Positions 31,216 to 38,677 of a stretch of 60,587 nt of DNA are shown in pieces. How positions within the stretch are numbered: the stretch's first letter is position 1; every line of letters begins with the position of its first letter. The DNA is from Solirubrobacterales bacterium. Its GTDB lineage: Bacteria; Actinomycetota; Thermoleophilia; Solirubrobacterales; Solirubrobacteraceae. The position numbers were made by a program, and so were the translations under genes. Where the stretch lies: positions 1-60,587 of the forward strand of contig JAOPZS010000125.1 in NCBI GenBank assembly GCA_025963965.1. Reading direction: 5' to 3'. The notes under the pieces are model-generated. The model searched no databases and was not told where the DNA came from. It saw only the letters and a program-made list of their open reading frames with translations.

Positions 31216-31615
31216 GGGACCGCACCTCTCACGTCGCTCTCTGCGCCCCCCTCGGCGCCCGAGACGTGAATGGGTTCTACCCGCGCCCGAGGGGATGTAT
31301 GCGAGGTACGCGTGCTTCACCCTCGTCATGCGGGTGAAAACGAGCGCCGTCGGCGACCTCCCGCCGCGAGCGCATCCGAGGCTCCCGGCGAGGAGACCGA
31401 CGAAGACTCCGAGGGCCGCCGATCGCGCCGTCCGCGGGGTTGCTTTTTGGATCCGGCGCCGAGTAGACTGCGTCGGCGCCGAGGACATCACGGCGCCTGC
31501 GGCAAGAGCGCCTCGCGGGCGAGGCGGAGTGGGCTCAGCATGGAGGTCGTGTAGGAGAGCCCAGTCACCTCCCGGATCGCCTAACCGTGGTCCATCGAAG
31601 GAGGAGGGTTCGAGG
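31216..31615. other. Long divergent intergenic region with a structured leader
   Basis: 400 bp without a convincing gene, between the FlaG-like gene (minus) and the beta-helix gene (plus). It holds a candidate promoter for the plus strand at 31440-31469 and then about 145 nt of leader. The leader has a 7-bp hairpin (cgcctcg/cgaggcg, about 31509-31525) and a longer-range gggctc/gagccc pairing (about 31532-31562). Confidence 0.45.
31440..31469 (+). promoter_or_regulatory. Candidate promoter of the beta-helix protein gene
   Basis: TTGCTT (31440-31445) and TAGACT (31464-31469) with an 18-bp spacer, about 150 bp upstream of the ATG at 31616. Confidence 0.45.
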
Positions 31616-33169
31616 ATGCCGTTCAGAGGTACTGCCATGCCCCATGGCGGGGGAGCCCGATACGCGATCGGCGCGCTGCTCGCCGTCGTCGCGTTCTTCG
31701 CGCTCGCCGCGGGGGCGCTGGCGAAGACGCCGCACGTCAACATCGTCAGTCAGTCCGGTCCGCCGCCGGGACCGACCCCGATCAACACGAGTTACTACCC
31801 GACCATCCAGGCGGCCGTCAACGCGACGCGCCGCAACTACGGCGACTGGGTTCTGATCGAACCTGGCGTGTACCACGAAGAAGTCCTGGTCACGGGCGCG
31901 CACAGCGACATCTACATCCGCGGCATGAACCGCAACAGCGTGATCCTCGACGGAAAACACGAACCCAAGCCGGGCGGCAGCAACGGGATCGTGGTTGAAC
32001 AGGCCAACAACGTGTGGATCGAAAACCTCACCGCTCGCAACTTCGACCGCGCCAATGAAAAAGGCGAAGGGGACCCCGAAGGCGGCGGCGGCAACGAGAT
32101 CTGGTGGACAGGCCAGAAGGAAGGCGAAACCGACGAACAGGCCGGGCAGAACAAGTCGCACGGCTGGTGGGGCAGCTACCTGACCGCCTACGACGACGGG
32201 CTCAACGGCGGCTATGGGATCTTCGCCCAGCACAACCACGAAGGATCCTGGGAAAACATCTACGCCTCCGGTTTCAACGACTCGGGGATCTACATCGGCG
32301 CCTGCTGGGAATGCAAGGCGCGCGTCTCCAAAGCGACGATGGAGTACAACGCGGTCGGCTACTCGGGTTCCAACTCGGGCGGTAGCCTGGTGATCGAAAA
32401 ATCGGTCTTCCGGCAGAACTCGGCCGGGATCGTCCCGAACGGCGAAAACCCCGGCGACGGGCCGCCGCCGCAGAACGGCAAGTGCAACGCGCACAGGCCG
32501 CACTCTCCGTACGTGAAATTCGCGACGACGAACATCGCGCGATGCACGGTCTTCAAGGAAAACCTCGTGACCGAAAACAACAACCTCGAAGTGCCGGCCA
32601 ACCACTCGACCGAAAAGGCGCCATGGGGCGTCGGCGTCGAGCTTCCCGGTGACGCCGCGGACCTCGTCGAAAACAACGTGATCACGAAGAACGCCAACAA
32701 CGGCGTGCTCGGGTTCGAGTACCCGAACCCCTACCCGCCGCAGGAAGGCTGCACGCAGGAACTGGAAGAAAAAGGCCTGTGCACCCGCACGATCTACTTC
32801 CAGCTGACGGGTAACAAGATCGCCAACAACACGTTCGAAGAAAACGGTACGAGTGGGAAGGAATTCGCCAGCGACATCACGTTGCAGGGCGGCGTCTATC
32901 CCTACCACCAGCACACCTCGAACAACAACTGCGTGACCGGCAACACGCTGACCGGGGCGACGTTCCCGGCGAACATCGAAGGCACGTGGGGCTGCCAGAA
33001 CAACACGACGCCGCCGCCGAACAACGGTCTGGCTGCGATCGGCTACCTGGTGATCCTCTCCGAAGAATCGGCCCTGTTGAGGAAACCGGTCGGACAACCC
33101 GTGCCGCCCCCGCAGGAAACGATGCCGGAACCATGCAAAGGCGTTCCGAGCAACCCGCTCTGCCCCTAG
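31616..33169 (+). CDS. Exported right-handed parallel beta-helix protein
   Basis: 517 residues from the ATG at 31616, preceded by GGAGGAGGG about 8 nt upstream. A signal peptide is visible (YAIGALLAVVAFFALAAGALAKTP). The mature protein shows the pectate-lyase-like/NosD pattern: TIQAAVNATRRNYGDWVLIEPGVYHEEVLV, IYIRGMNRNSVILDG, VWIENLTARNFDR, GSWENIYASGFNDSGIYIG, VIEKSVFRQNSAGIV, LVENNVITKNANNGVLG and GNKIANNTFEENG. The repeated N-x-N/V-x2-N steps are beta-helix coils. It may bind or cleave polysaccharides; no catalytic set is clear. Glu is almost always GAA, in sharp contrast to the flanking murD. It is followed by a 12-bp-stem hairpin. Confidence 0.88.
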   Translation: MPFRGTAMPHGGGARYAIGALLAVVAFFALAAGALAKTPHVNIVSQSGPPPGPTPINTSYYPTIQAAVNATRRNYGDWVLIEPGVYHEEVLVTGAHSDIYIRGMNRNSVILDGKHEPKPGGSNGIVVEQANNVWIENLTARNFDRANEKGEGDPEGGGGNEIWWTGQKEGETDEQAGQNKSHGWWGSYLTAYDDGLNGGYGIFAQHNHEGSWENIYASGFNDSGIYIGACWECKARVSKATMEYNAVGYSGSNSGGSLVIEKSVFRQNSAGIVPNGENPGDGPPPQNGKCNAHRPHSPYVKFATTNIARCTVFKENLVTENNNLEVPANHSTEKAPWGVGVELPGDAADLVENNVITKNANNGVLGFEYPNPYPPQEGCTQELEEKGLCTRTIYFQLTGNKIANNTFEENGTSGKEFASDITLQGGVYPYHQHTSNNNCVTGNTLTGATFPANIEGTWGCQNNTTPPPNNGLAAIGYLVILSEESALLRKPVGQPVPPPQETMPEPCKGVPSNPLCP

Positions 33170-33192
33170 CGGTCTGAGCATCTGAGCAACCA

Positions 33193-33227
33193 GCCGGCGT
33201 CGCCGCCCACCAGGTGGCGACGCCGGC
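33193..33227. terminator. Strong hairpin between convergent genes
   Basis: A perfect 12-bp stem gccggcgtcgcc (33193-33204) / ggcgacgccggc (33216-33227) with an 11-nt loop. It lies between the beta-helix gene (plus) and murD2 (minus), which suits a bidirectional terminator. Confidence 0.65.
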
Positions 33228-33286
33228 CCTGCTCGTCAGCCCCGCGCACCAGGGTGGCGGCGCCCGCCCTGCCCGTCAGCCCCGGG
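33208..33286. repeat. Imperfect 39/40-bp tandem duplication
   Basis: 33208-33246 and 33247-33286 match at most positions, with one extra G in the second copy. The second copy contains the last codons and stop of murD2. The first repeats the same stop context just downstream of the gene. Confidence 0.6.
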
Positions 33287-34619
33287 GGGCGCGGGCCAGC
33301 GCGGCAAAACGCTCGCCGCGCTCCTCGAAATCGCGGAAGCGGTCATAGCTCGGCGCCGCGGGCGAGAGCAGCACCACCGCGCCGGGCACGGCGAGCTCGC
33401 GCGCGATCGCGACGGCGTCGGCGAGATCCTCGGCGATCAGCGCGCGTGCCGCCGGCAGCCCGGCACGCCGCGCCGCGTCGAGCAGACGCGGCCCGGTGCT
33501 CGGCATCGCCACCAGCGCGGCCCCGCGCCGCGCCAGCTCGGCACCGAGCGCGGTGTAGTCCTGACCGCGGTCCTGACCGCCGCCGAGCAATACGAGCGGC
33601 CGGCCCGGGAAGCTCGCGAGCGCCGCCAGCGCCGACTCGGGCGTGGTCGAGATCGAGTCATCGACCCACGTCAGCCCGCCGCTCTCGGCGACCGTTGCCA
33701 GGCGATGCGCGAGCGGCTGGAAGCCGGCCAGCGCGGCTTGCAGCGGGGCGGGTGTGACGCCCGCCGCTTCAAGCGCAGTCAGCGCCGCGCACAGGTTCAG
33801 CGCGTTGTGCTCGCCCGGCAGCCCGAGCTCTCCCGCGGCCAGGCGCATCTCCCCAGCGCAAGTCACGGCCCCGTCGACCACGTCCCAGCCGGAGGGCTCG
33901 CCGAACAGCAGGCGCTCGGCCGCGGTCGGTGCCGCCGCCAGCTCGGGCTGGCGCGCCGGGAGGACGGCGCGCTCGACGGCCGGGAGCTCGAGGATCCGCA
34001 GCTTCTCGCTCCGATAGACCTGCTCGGAGCCGTGCCAGTCGGTGTGCTCTGCGTAGAGGTTCGTGATCGTCGCGACATCCGGCCCGACGGCGAGGTCTGC
34101 CACGTGATAGCTCGAGAGCTCGACGATCGCCAGCGTCTCTGGGTCCGCGTCGAGCAGCTCCAGCGCCGGACGGCCGATGTTGCCGGCCAGCTCGACACGC
34201 TCTCCGCCGGCACGGGCGATGTGGTGGGCGAGCGCAGCGGTCGTGCTCTTGCCCTTGGTGCCCGTCACGCCCAGCACGCGCCGCCCGCCGCGCTCGGCGA
34301 GCCACAGCGACGTGGCCGTCGTCACGGGCACGCCCGCGTGCCTCAGCGCAGCCAGCTCGGGACGGTGGATCGAGACGCCGGGGGAGCGCACGACGACGTC
34401 ACAGCCCGACAGCGCCGCGAGCGCCTCTCCGCTGGAGAGCACCTGCGGCGGCGGCGAGCCAAGCGCCTCGGGCACCCCGTCGGGGGGCGGCTCATCGAAG
34501 GCGGCGGCGACGATCCGCGCCCCCGGCAGGCGCTTGGCCAGCTGCGCGGCGAATGACGAGATCTCGCGCCCGGCGCCCCAGACGCCCACGCGGGCCCCTT
34601 CAAGCTCTGAGAAGCGCAC
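33276..34619 (-). CDS. murD2: MurD2: UDP-MurNAc-L-alanyl-L-glutamate ligase
   Basis: 447 residues of the Mur ligase family. The ATP loop is GVTGTKGKSTTAALAHHI (near 116-133). Later signatures are VELSSYHVADLA, ITNLYAEHTDWHGS, LPGEHNALNLCAALTALEAAG and WVDDSISTTPESALAAL. Standard MurD adds D-glutamate to UDP-MurNAc-L-Ala. Because this gene overlaps murL by 20 bp, it is best read as MurD2, which adds L-glutamate that MurL then epimerises (the Xanthomonas oryzae pathway). WHGSEQVYRSEKLRIL also differs from canonical MurD, though family assignment by eye is limited. It acts in the cytoplasm. The stop lies in a short tandem duplication. Confidence 0.85.
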   Translation of the reverse strand: MRFSELEGARVGVWGAGREISSFAAQLAKRLPGARIVAAAFDEPPPDGVPEALGSPPPQVLSSGEALAALSGCDVVVRSPGVSIHRPELAALRHAGVPVTTATSLWLAERGGRRVLGVTGTKGKSTTAALAHHIARAGGERVELAGNIGRPALELLDADPETLAIVELSSYHVADLAVGPDVATITNLYAEHTDWHGSEQVYRSEKLRILELPAVERAVLPARQPELAAAPTAAERLLFGEPSGWDVVDGAVTCAGEMRLAAGELGLPGEHNALNLCAALTALEAAGVTPAPLQAALAGFQPLAHRLATVAESGGLTWVDDSISTTPESALAALASFPGRPLVLLGGGQDRGQDYTALGAELARRGAALVAMPSTGPRLLDAARRAGLPAARALIAEDLADAVAIARELAVPGAVVLLSPAAPSYDRFRDFEERGERFAALARAPRG

Positions 34620-35994
34620 CGACCCCGTCCAGCAGCGCCGCGGGCACGTCGTGTTCGGGCGAGAGCGCCAGCACGGCCTGCGGGTCCCCCTCGGGCGGCG
34701 GGTGCAGCGGCAACACCTCCGCTGCGAGGCGGCGCACCACGGCGTGCTCGCGCCAGCGCGGGTCTGCGGCGAGCAACCGCATCGCGGCGAGGCTCTCCTG
34801 CTCCTCGCCCACGCACTCGAACGGCTTGTGCCCGCCGCTGGCCGCGAGCAGCGCGAAGCCCTCGTACTGGCGCTCCTCCTCGAGCAGATCCGTGCCGAAG
34901 ATCCGGCGCAGATGCCCGGGGTCGCTGAACGGCGCCAGCGCCAGGAACACGAAGCGGCACTTCGGGCAGTCGCGGCACCACGAGGAGGCCCGCAGAGCCG
35001 GATCGATCCGGAAGATCGCGTTGCAGCTCGTGAAGGCGGCGTGGTAGCGCTCGAGCCGAGCGAAGGCGCGCGCGATCGCCAGCTCGGAGGCGGGGCGCAG
35101 GATCGAGAACTGCGTGACGGGGGCGCCGAGCTCGGCGGCGGCCGAACTGAGCAGCCGCTCCGCGGCGAGGCTCTTGCTGAACTGGTGGTTGACCTCGACC
35201 CCGTCCCAGCTCACATTGCCGGCGGAGGCGGAGCGCTCGTTGGCGAGCGCCACAGCATCGAACCCGTGCAGAGCCGCCGTCAGCATCGCCACGCAGGCGA
35301 CGATTGCCGTGACCGGCACGTGGCCGTTGATCGCGCCCGCCGCATTCAGCTCGAACAGCAGCGGGTCGAGCTCGCGCGTGGCGATCAGGCGGGGCAGCCC
35401 GGCGATGCTCGCGGTGCGTGCGATCGGCGCGGCGTCGCCGATCGAGAACAGCGCCTGCTCCACGCCGGCGGCCCGCACGGCCTCGATCGCCACGACCGAG
35501 TCCTTGCCGCCGCCGACTGGAACGAGCACGCGCACCGGGTCGCCGAGCTGGCTCTTCGCCGGCCCGCCGGCGCCTGGGCGGCCGCCGGGCGCCGCGTCCT
35601 CGCGCGGAAACCGCGGGCGCGGGAGCGCCTCGAGCCGGTTGACGTAGGCGAGCTCGGCGAGTCCCTCCGAATAGAGCGCCTCCAGCAATGTCGCCGCTGC
35701 CGGCCCGGGCATGCCGGACTCGCAGCTGATCGTGGGCGGCAGCGCCGCCTTGAAGTAGCTGACCCCCGCCACCCAGTGCAGCAGGGAGAGCAGCCCCTCG
35801 GCCGACGCGCGCCGCTGCTCGTCGAGGCGCGCCGGCATCGGCAGCACGATGCGCTCGGTGAACTCGAGGCCGTCGTCGAGGGCGTAGCGCAGCGTGACCT
35901 CGCCGCCCTCGTCGAGCTCACGTCCGAGGAAGCGGAAGCTCGTGAAGGCAGCGGGATCGAACACCGCCGGTGGCTGCTGGGCTCCCGTTGGCAT
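34600..35994 (-). CDS. murL: MurL: UDP-MurNAc-L-alanyl-L-glutamate epimerase
   Basis: 464 residues, the expected size of MurL. It converts the terminal L-Glu of UDP-MurNAc-L-Ala-L-Glu to D-Glu in an ATP-dependent reaction, replacing glutamate racemase. An adenylating PP-loop-like motif VRVLVPVGGGKDSVVAIEAVRA is at about 155-176. NGHVPVTAIVACVAMLTAAL and VALANERSASAGNV follow. The Cys-rich signature SSWCRDCPKCRFVFLALAPF is near 335-354. The N-terminal domain (ITYRYAL-like strands, VTLRYALDDGLEFTERIVLP) also fits. It overlaps murD2 by 20 bp, indicating coupled expression. The ATG at 35994 is the only sensible start; 37 bp separate it from the acyl-CoA dehydrogenase stop. Confidence 0.88.
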   Translation of the reverse strand: MPTGAQQPPAVFDPAAFTSFRFLGRELDEGGEVTLRYALDDGLEFTERIVLPMPARLDEQRRASAEGLLSLLHWVAGVSYFKAALPPTISCESGMPGPAAATLLEALYSEGLAELAYVNRLEALPRPRFPREDAAPGGRPGAGGPAKSQLGDPVRVLVPVGGGKDSVVAIEAVRAAGVEQALFSIGDAAPIARTASIAGLPRLIATRELDPLLFELNAAGAINGHVPVTAIVACVAMLTAALHGFDAVALANERSASAGNVSWDGVEVNHQFSKSLAAERLLSSAAAELGAPVTQFSILRPASELAIARAFARLERYHAAFTSCNAIFRIDPALRASSWCRDCPKCRFVFLALAPFSDPGHLRRIFGTDLLEEERQYEGFALLAASGGHKPFECVGEEQESLAAMRLLAADPRWREHAVVRRLAAEVLPLHPPPEGDPQAVLALSPEHDVPAALLDGVGALLRA

Positions 35995-36031
35995 TTCCTC
36001 AGCCTAGAAGCGCCCCCGACGGAGCGGCGCG

Positions 36032-37333
36032 CTAGTCGTTGGCCGTGACCGTCTCGAGCAGCTCGGCAAAGCGCTCGCGTGCCTGCGCGCGGCGCGTCGG
36101 CAGATGCTCGGTGGGCACGCCGTCGGCAGGCGCCTCATAGCCGGCGAGGATGTGCCGGGCGACCGATTGGCGGTGCACCTCGTCCGGTCCGTCGTAGATT
36201 CGGGCGGCCCTCGCGAAGCGGTACATCTGCTCGAGGGGCAGGTCCGTCGAGTAGCCGAGCGAGCCGTGAAGCTGCAGCGAGCGGTCGACGACGTCGTGCA
36301 GGACCTTCGCGCCGAAGAACTTGATCAGCGCGACCTGGGTGCGGGCCGCGCTCGCACCCTGGGTGTCCATCGTCCACGCGGCGTGAAGGGTCATCAGCCG
36401 CGCCGCCTGCATCTCGGCGGCGCTGTCGGCGATCCAGTTCTGGACTGTCTGCTTCTGCGCCAGCAGCGAGCCGTGGGCGTGCCGGTAGGTGGCGCGCTCG
36501 CACATCATGTCGAAGGCGCGCCGCGCCACGCCGAGCCAGCGCATGCAGTGGTGGATGCGGCCCGGCACGAGCCGGTGCTGGGCCAGGATGAACCCCTCGC
36601 CCTCGCCGCCGAGCAGCGCCTCGGCCGGGACGCGGACGCTCTCGTAGGCGATTTCGGCGTGCCCGCCGTAGGCGCCGAACTGCTCGTTGGGATGCTCCAT
36701 CGTCGGCACGTCGCGCAGGATCTCGACGCCCGGCGCGTCGGTCGGAACGATGAACATCGAGGCGCGCTGGGAGGCGCGCGCCTCCGGGTTGGTGACGGCC
36801 ATCACGATCAGGAAGTCGGCGATCGAGGCGTTCGAGGAGAACCACTTGCGACCCTGGATGACCCAGTCCTCGCCGTCGCGCTCGGCCCGCGTGGCCAGCT
36901 GCGTTGGGTCCGAGCCGGGGGTGTGCGGCTCGGTCATGCTGAAGGCGCTGCGCAGATCGCCCGCCAGCAGAGGGTGCAGCCAGCGGTCCTTCTGCTCATC
37001 GCTGCCCGCCATCGCGAGCAGCTCGGAGTTGCCAGAGTCGGGCGCCGCGTTGCCGAACGCAAGCGGCGCGATCGGCGACGTGCCGAGGATCTCGTGCATC
37101 AGGCCGAGGCGCACCTGACCCATCCCCTGCCCGCCGAGCTCCGGCGGCAGGTGCGCCGCCCACAGGCCGCGCTCCCGGACCCGCTCCTGGACCGGCGCCA
37201 GCGCTCTCATCAGGCCCTCGAGGCCGAGCTCGGGCCAGATCGCCTCGAGCGGCCAGATCTCCTCGCGGACGAGCTCTGCCATCCAGTCGAGCTGCTCTTG
37301 GAACTCCGGCTCGGTCTGAAAGTCCCAGCTCAT
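36032..37333 (-). CDS. Acyl-CoA dehydrogenase
   Basis: 433 residues from the ATG at 37333, chosen because AAAGGA lies about 8 nt upstream and the family N-terminus (MSWDFQTEPEFQEQLDWMAELVREEIWPLE) begins there. FAD-dependent alpha,beta-dehydrogenation of an acyl-CoA. Signatures are SAFSMTEPHTPGSDPTQLATRAE (FAD-binding strand), WVIQGRKWFSSNASIADF and VPGRIHHCMRWLGVARRAFDMM. LQLHGSLGYSTDLPLEQMYRFARAARIYDGPDEVHRQSVAR is the C-terminal region that includes the family's catalytic-base area. It belongs to the long-chain/ACAD10-11-like branch by look; the substrate is unknown. It diverges from the VOC operon at 37446 over a 112-bp gap. Confidence 0.92.
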   Translation of the reverse strand: MSWDFQTEPEFQEQLDWMAELVREEIWPLEAIWPELGLEGLMRALAPVQERVRERGLWAAHLPPELGGQGMGQVRLGLMHEILGTSPIAPLAFGNAAPDSGNSELLAMAGSDEQKDRWLHPLLAGDLRSAFSMTEPHTPGSDPTQLATRAERDGEDWVIQGRKWFSSNASIADFLIVMAVTNPEARASQRASMFIVPTDAPGVEILRDVPTMEHPNEQFGAYGGHAEIAYESVRVPAEALLGGEGEGFILAQHRLVPGRIHHCMRWLGVARRAFDMMCERATYRHAHGSLLAQKQTVQNWIADSAAEMQAARLMTLHAAWTMDTQGASAARTQVALIKFFGAKVLHDVVDRSLQLHGSLGYSTDLPLEQMYRFARAARIYDGPDEVHRQSVARHILAGYEAPADGVPTEHLPTRRAQARERFAELLETVTAND

Positions 37334-37445
37334 CAGTCGCGTCCTTTCCTGTGTCGGGCAGCGCGGACCTGCATGCAGGAGCCTACGTGCTATCAACCAA
37401 GGGCGCTCAGCCTGTGAAGATCGACATGAACGGGAGGCTCAGGGG

Positions 37446-37841
37446 ATGAACGGCGACGCACAGATCGTTGGCGGTGTGGACTTCGTCGCGGTCTCGACGA
37501 AGGACCTCGAGGCGGCGGCGAGCTTCTATGCCGACACGCTCGGCCTGCGCCGCTCGGTGTACGTGCCCGAGCGCGGCTACTCGGAGTTCGAGACAGGCAA
37601 CCTGACGCTCAGCGTCATCGACGGGGAGAAAATGGGTATCGGCCACAACGTCAACCGCAACGCGATCGCGCTGCGCGTCGACGATGTCGCCTCCTCGAGG
37701 GCGGCGCTCGAAGCGGGTGGGGTCAGCTTCTCCGGCGAGACGCTCGACACCGGTGTCTGCCACATGGCGTTCTTCGCAGACCCGGACGGCAACGCGCTGA
37801 TGCTCCACCACCGTTACGCGCCACGGGCCACGGAAGACTGA
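37446..37841 (+). CDS. VOC (glyoxalase/bleomycin-resistance fold) protein
   Basis: 131 residues. Two beta-alpha-beta-beta-beta modules of the vicinal-oxygen-chelate fold: GVDFVAVSTKDLEAAASFYADTLGL...GNLTLSVID, and NAIALRVDDVASSRAALEAGGVSF...ICHMAFFADPDGNALMLHHRY-like (here GVCHMAFFADPDGNALMLHHRY). Metal ligands of the fold could be His/Glu in these strands, but the reaction is not evident. It is the first gene of a five-gene plus-strand operon; the next starts 2 bp after its stop. A second VOC protein in the window (43079-43456) is clearly paralogous, sharing YADTLGL, GNLTL and LHHRYA. Confidence 0.88.
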   Translation: MNGDAQIVGGVDFVAVSTKDLEAAASFYADTLGLRRSVYVPERGYSEFETGNLTLSVIDGEKMGIGHNVNRNAIALRVDDVASSRAALEAGGVSFSGETLDTGVCHMAFFADPDGNALMLHHRYAPRATED

Positions 37842-37843
37842 CC

Positions 37844-38677
37844 GTGACGAGCCGTCGGGCGCTGGAGAGCACTCTGCTCCCCGGCACCCGTGCGCTGCTC
37901 GACTACCACGCCCGCGAGCTGCCTCAGCGCGACGACCTGTGCGGCGCGTTCTGCGGCGCTCTGGCCTTGAACGCCGCCGGGATCGCAAGCGCCGGCGAGG
38001 AGCCGACCGACCAGGACGAGGTCGCGCGCGCCGCGGGGAGCATCGTCTCGGCAGCGCGCGATCCGGGCACGCTCCCCGGCGGCGAAGGCGGACGACGGGA
38101 CTACCGGCTGGCACCGCCGATGGTCGATGACGCCGAGGTCTCGGGCACGACCGCCGCCGGCGTGGCGCGCGCCATCGAGGAGCTCGGCGGGGGAGCCGTG
38201 CAGGCGATCCCCTACAGCGGACCATGGACGGCGCAGACACTCGATGGGATGTTCGATGCCGCTGCCGGGGCGAGCGGACCGATCACGCTGATCGCGAACC
38301 TCGCCACGCACCACCTGTGGGGCGCGCACCCGGCGCCGTCGCAGCTGCTCGCCTATCTCTATGACGGGATTCTCGACGGACCACCGCCCGACTGGGAGGT
38401 CGGGCACTTCTCCTGCGTGGTGGCGCGCACCGACGGGCCGGGCGGTCGCCTCTACGCGGTCGCGGACACGTACCCGGCGCTCGGCGACCGCGGCGTGCAC
38501 CTGCAGCCGCGCGAGCGGCTGGCGGCCGCGATCGCGCGTGTCGACAAGCCATCCGGGGGAGTGCTCGCGGTCGCGACGAGCGCCGACGCGGCGGCGCTGC
38601 GCGAGCGGGCCGCCGCACTCGAGCTGGTGGAGGGACTCTGGGACAACGGAACGCTGACCGCGCGGGCGCCGGCGTGA
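37844..38677 (+). CDS. Papain-like fold protein of unknown function (DUF6885-like)
   Basis: 277 residues from a GTG 2 bp after the VOC stop. I recognise no experimentally described function. A Cys-His-Asp arrangement typical of papain-like folds can be traced: RDDLCGAFCGALALNAAG (Cys33 or Cys37), DWEVGHFSCVVA (His188), RLYAVADTYPALG (Asp208). This follows the C39/BtrH-like order, with GH-F before a strand and then a D-x-Y/P turn. It could be a peptidase, an amidase or an acyltransferase. It overlaps the GS-like gene by 4 bp (GTGA). The neighbours (a GS-like ligase and an M20 amidohydrolase) suggest amide or gamma-glutamyl chemistry (inference). Confidence 0.65.
   Translation: MTSRRALESTLLPGTRALLDYHARELPQRDDLCGAFCGALALNAAGIASAGEEPTDQDEVARAAGSIVSAARDPGTLPGGEGGRRDYRLAPPMVDDAEVSGTTAAGVARAIEELGGGAVQAIPYSGPWTAQTLDGMFDAAAGASGPITLIANLATHHLWGAHPAPSQLLAYLYDGILDGPPPDWEVGHFSCVVARTDGPGGRLYAVADTYPALGDRGVHLQPRERLAAAIARVDKPSGGVLAVATSADAAALRERAAALELVEGLWDNGTLTARAPA

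Noticed and set aside
31270-31554. A 94-residue ORF in the intergenic region before the beta-helix gene
   Set aside because: Arg/Gly-rich composition, no ribosome site, no motif; overlaps the candidate promoter.
33208-33286. Possible CRISPR repeat
   Set aside because: Only two units without spacers; it is a simple tandem duplication.
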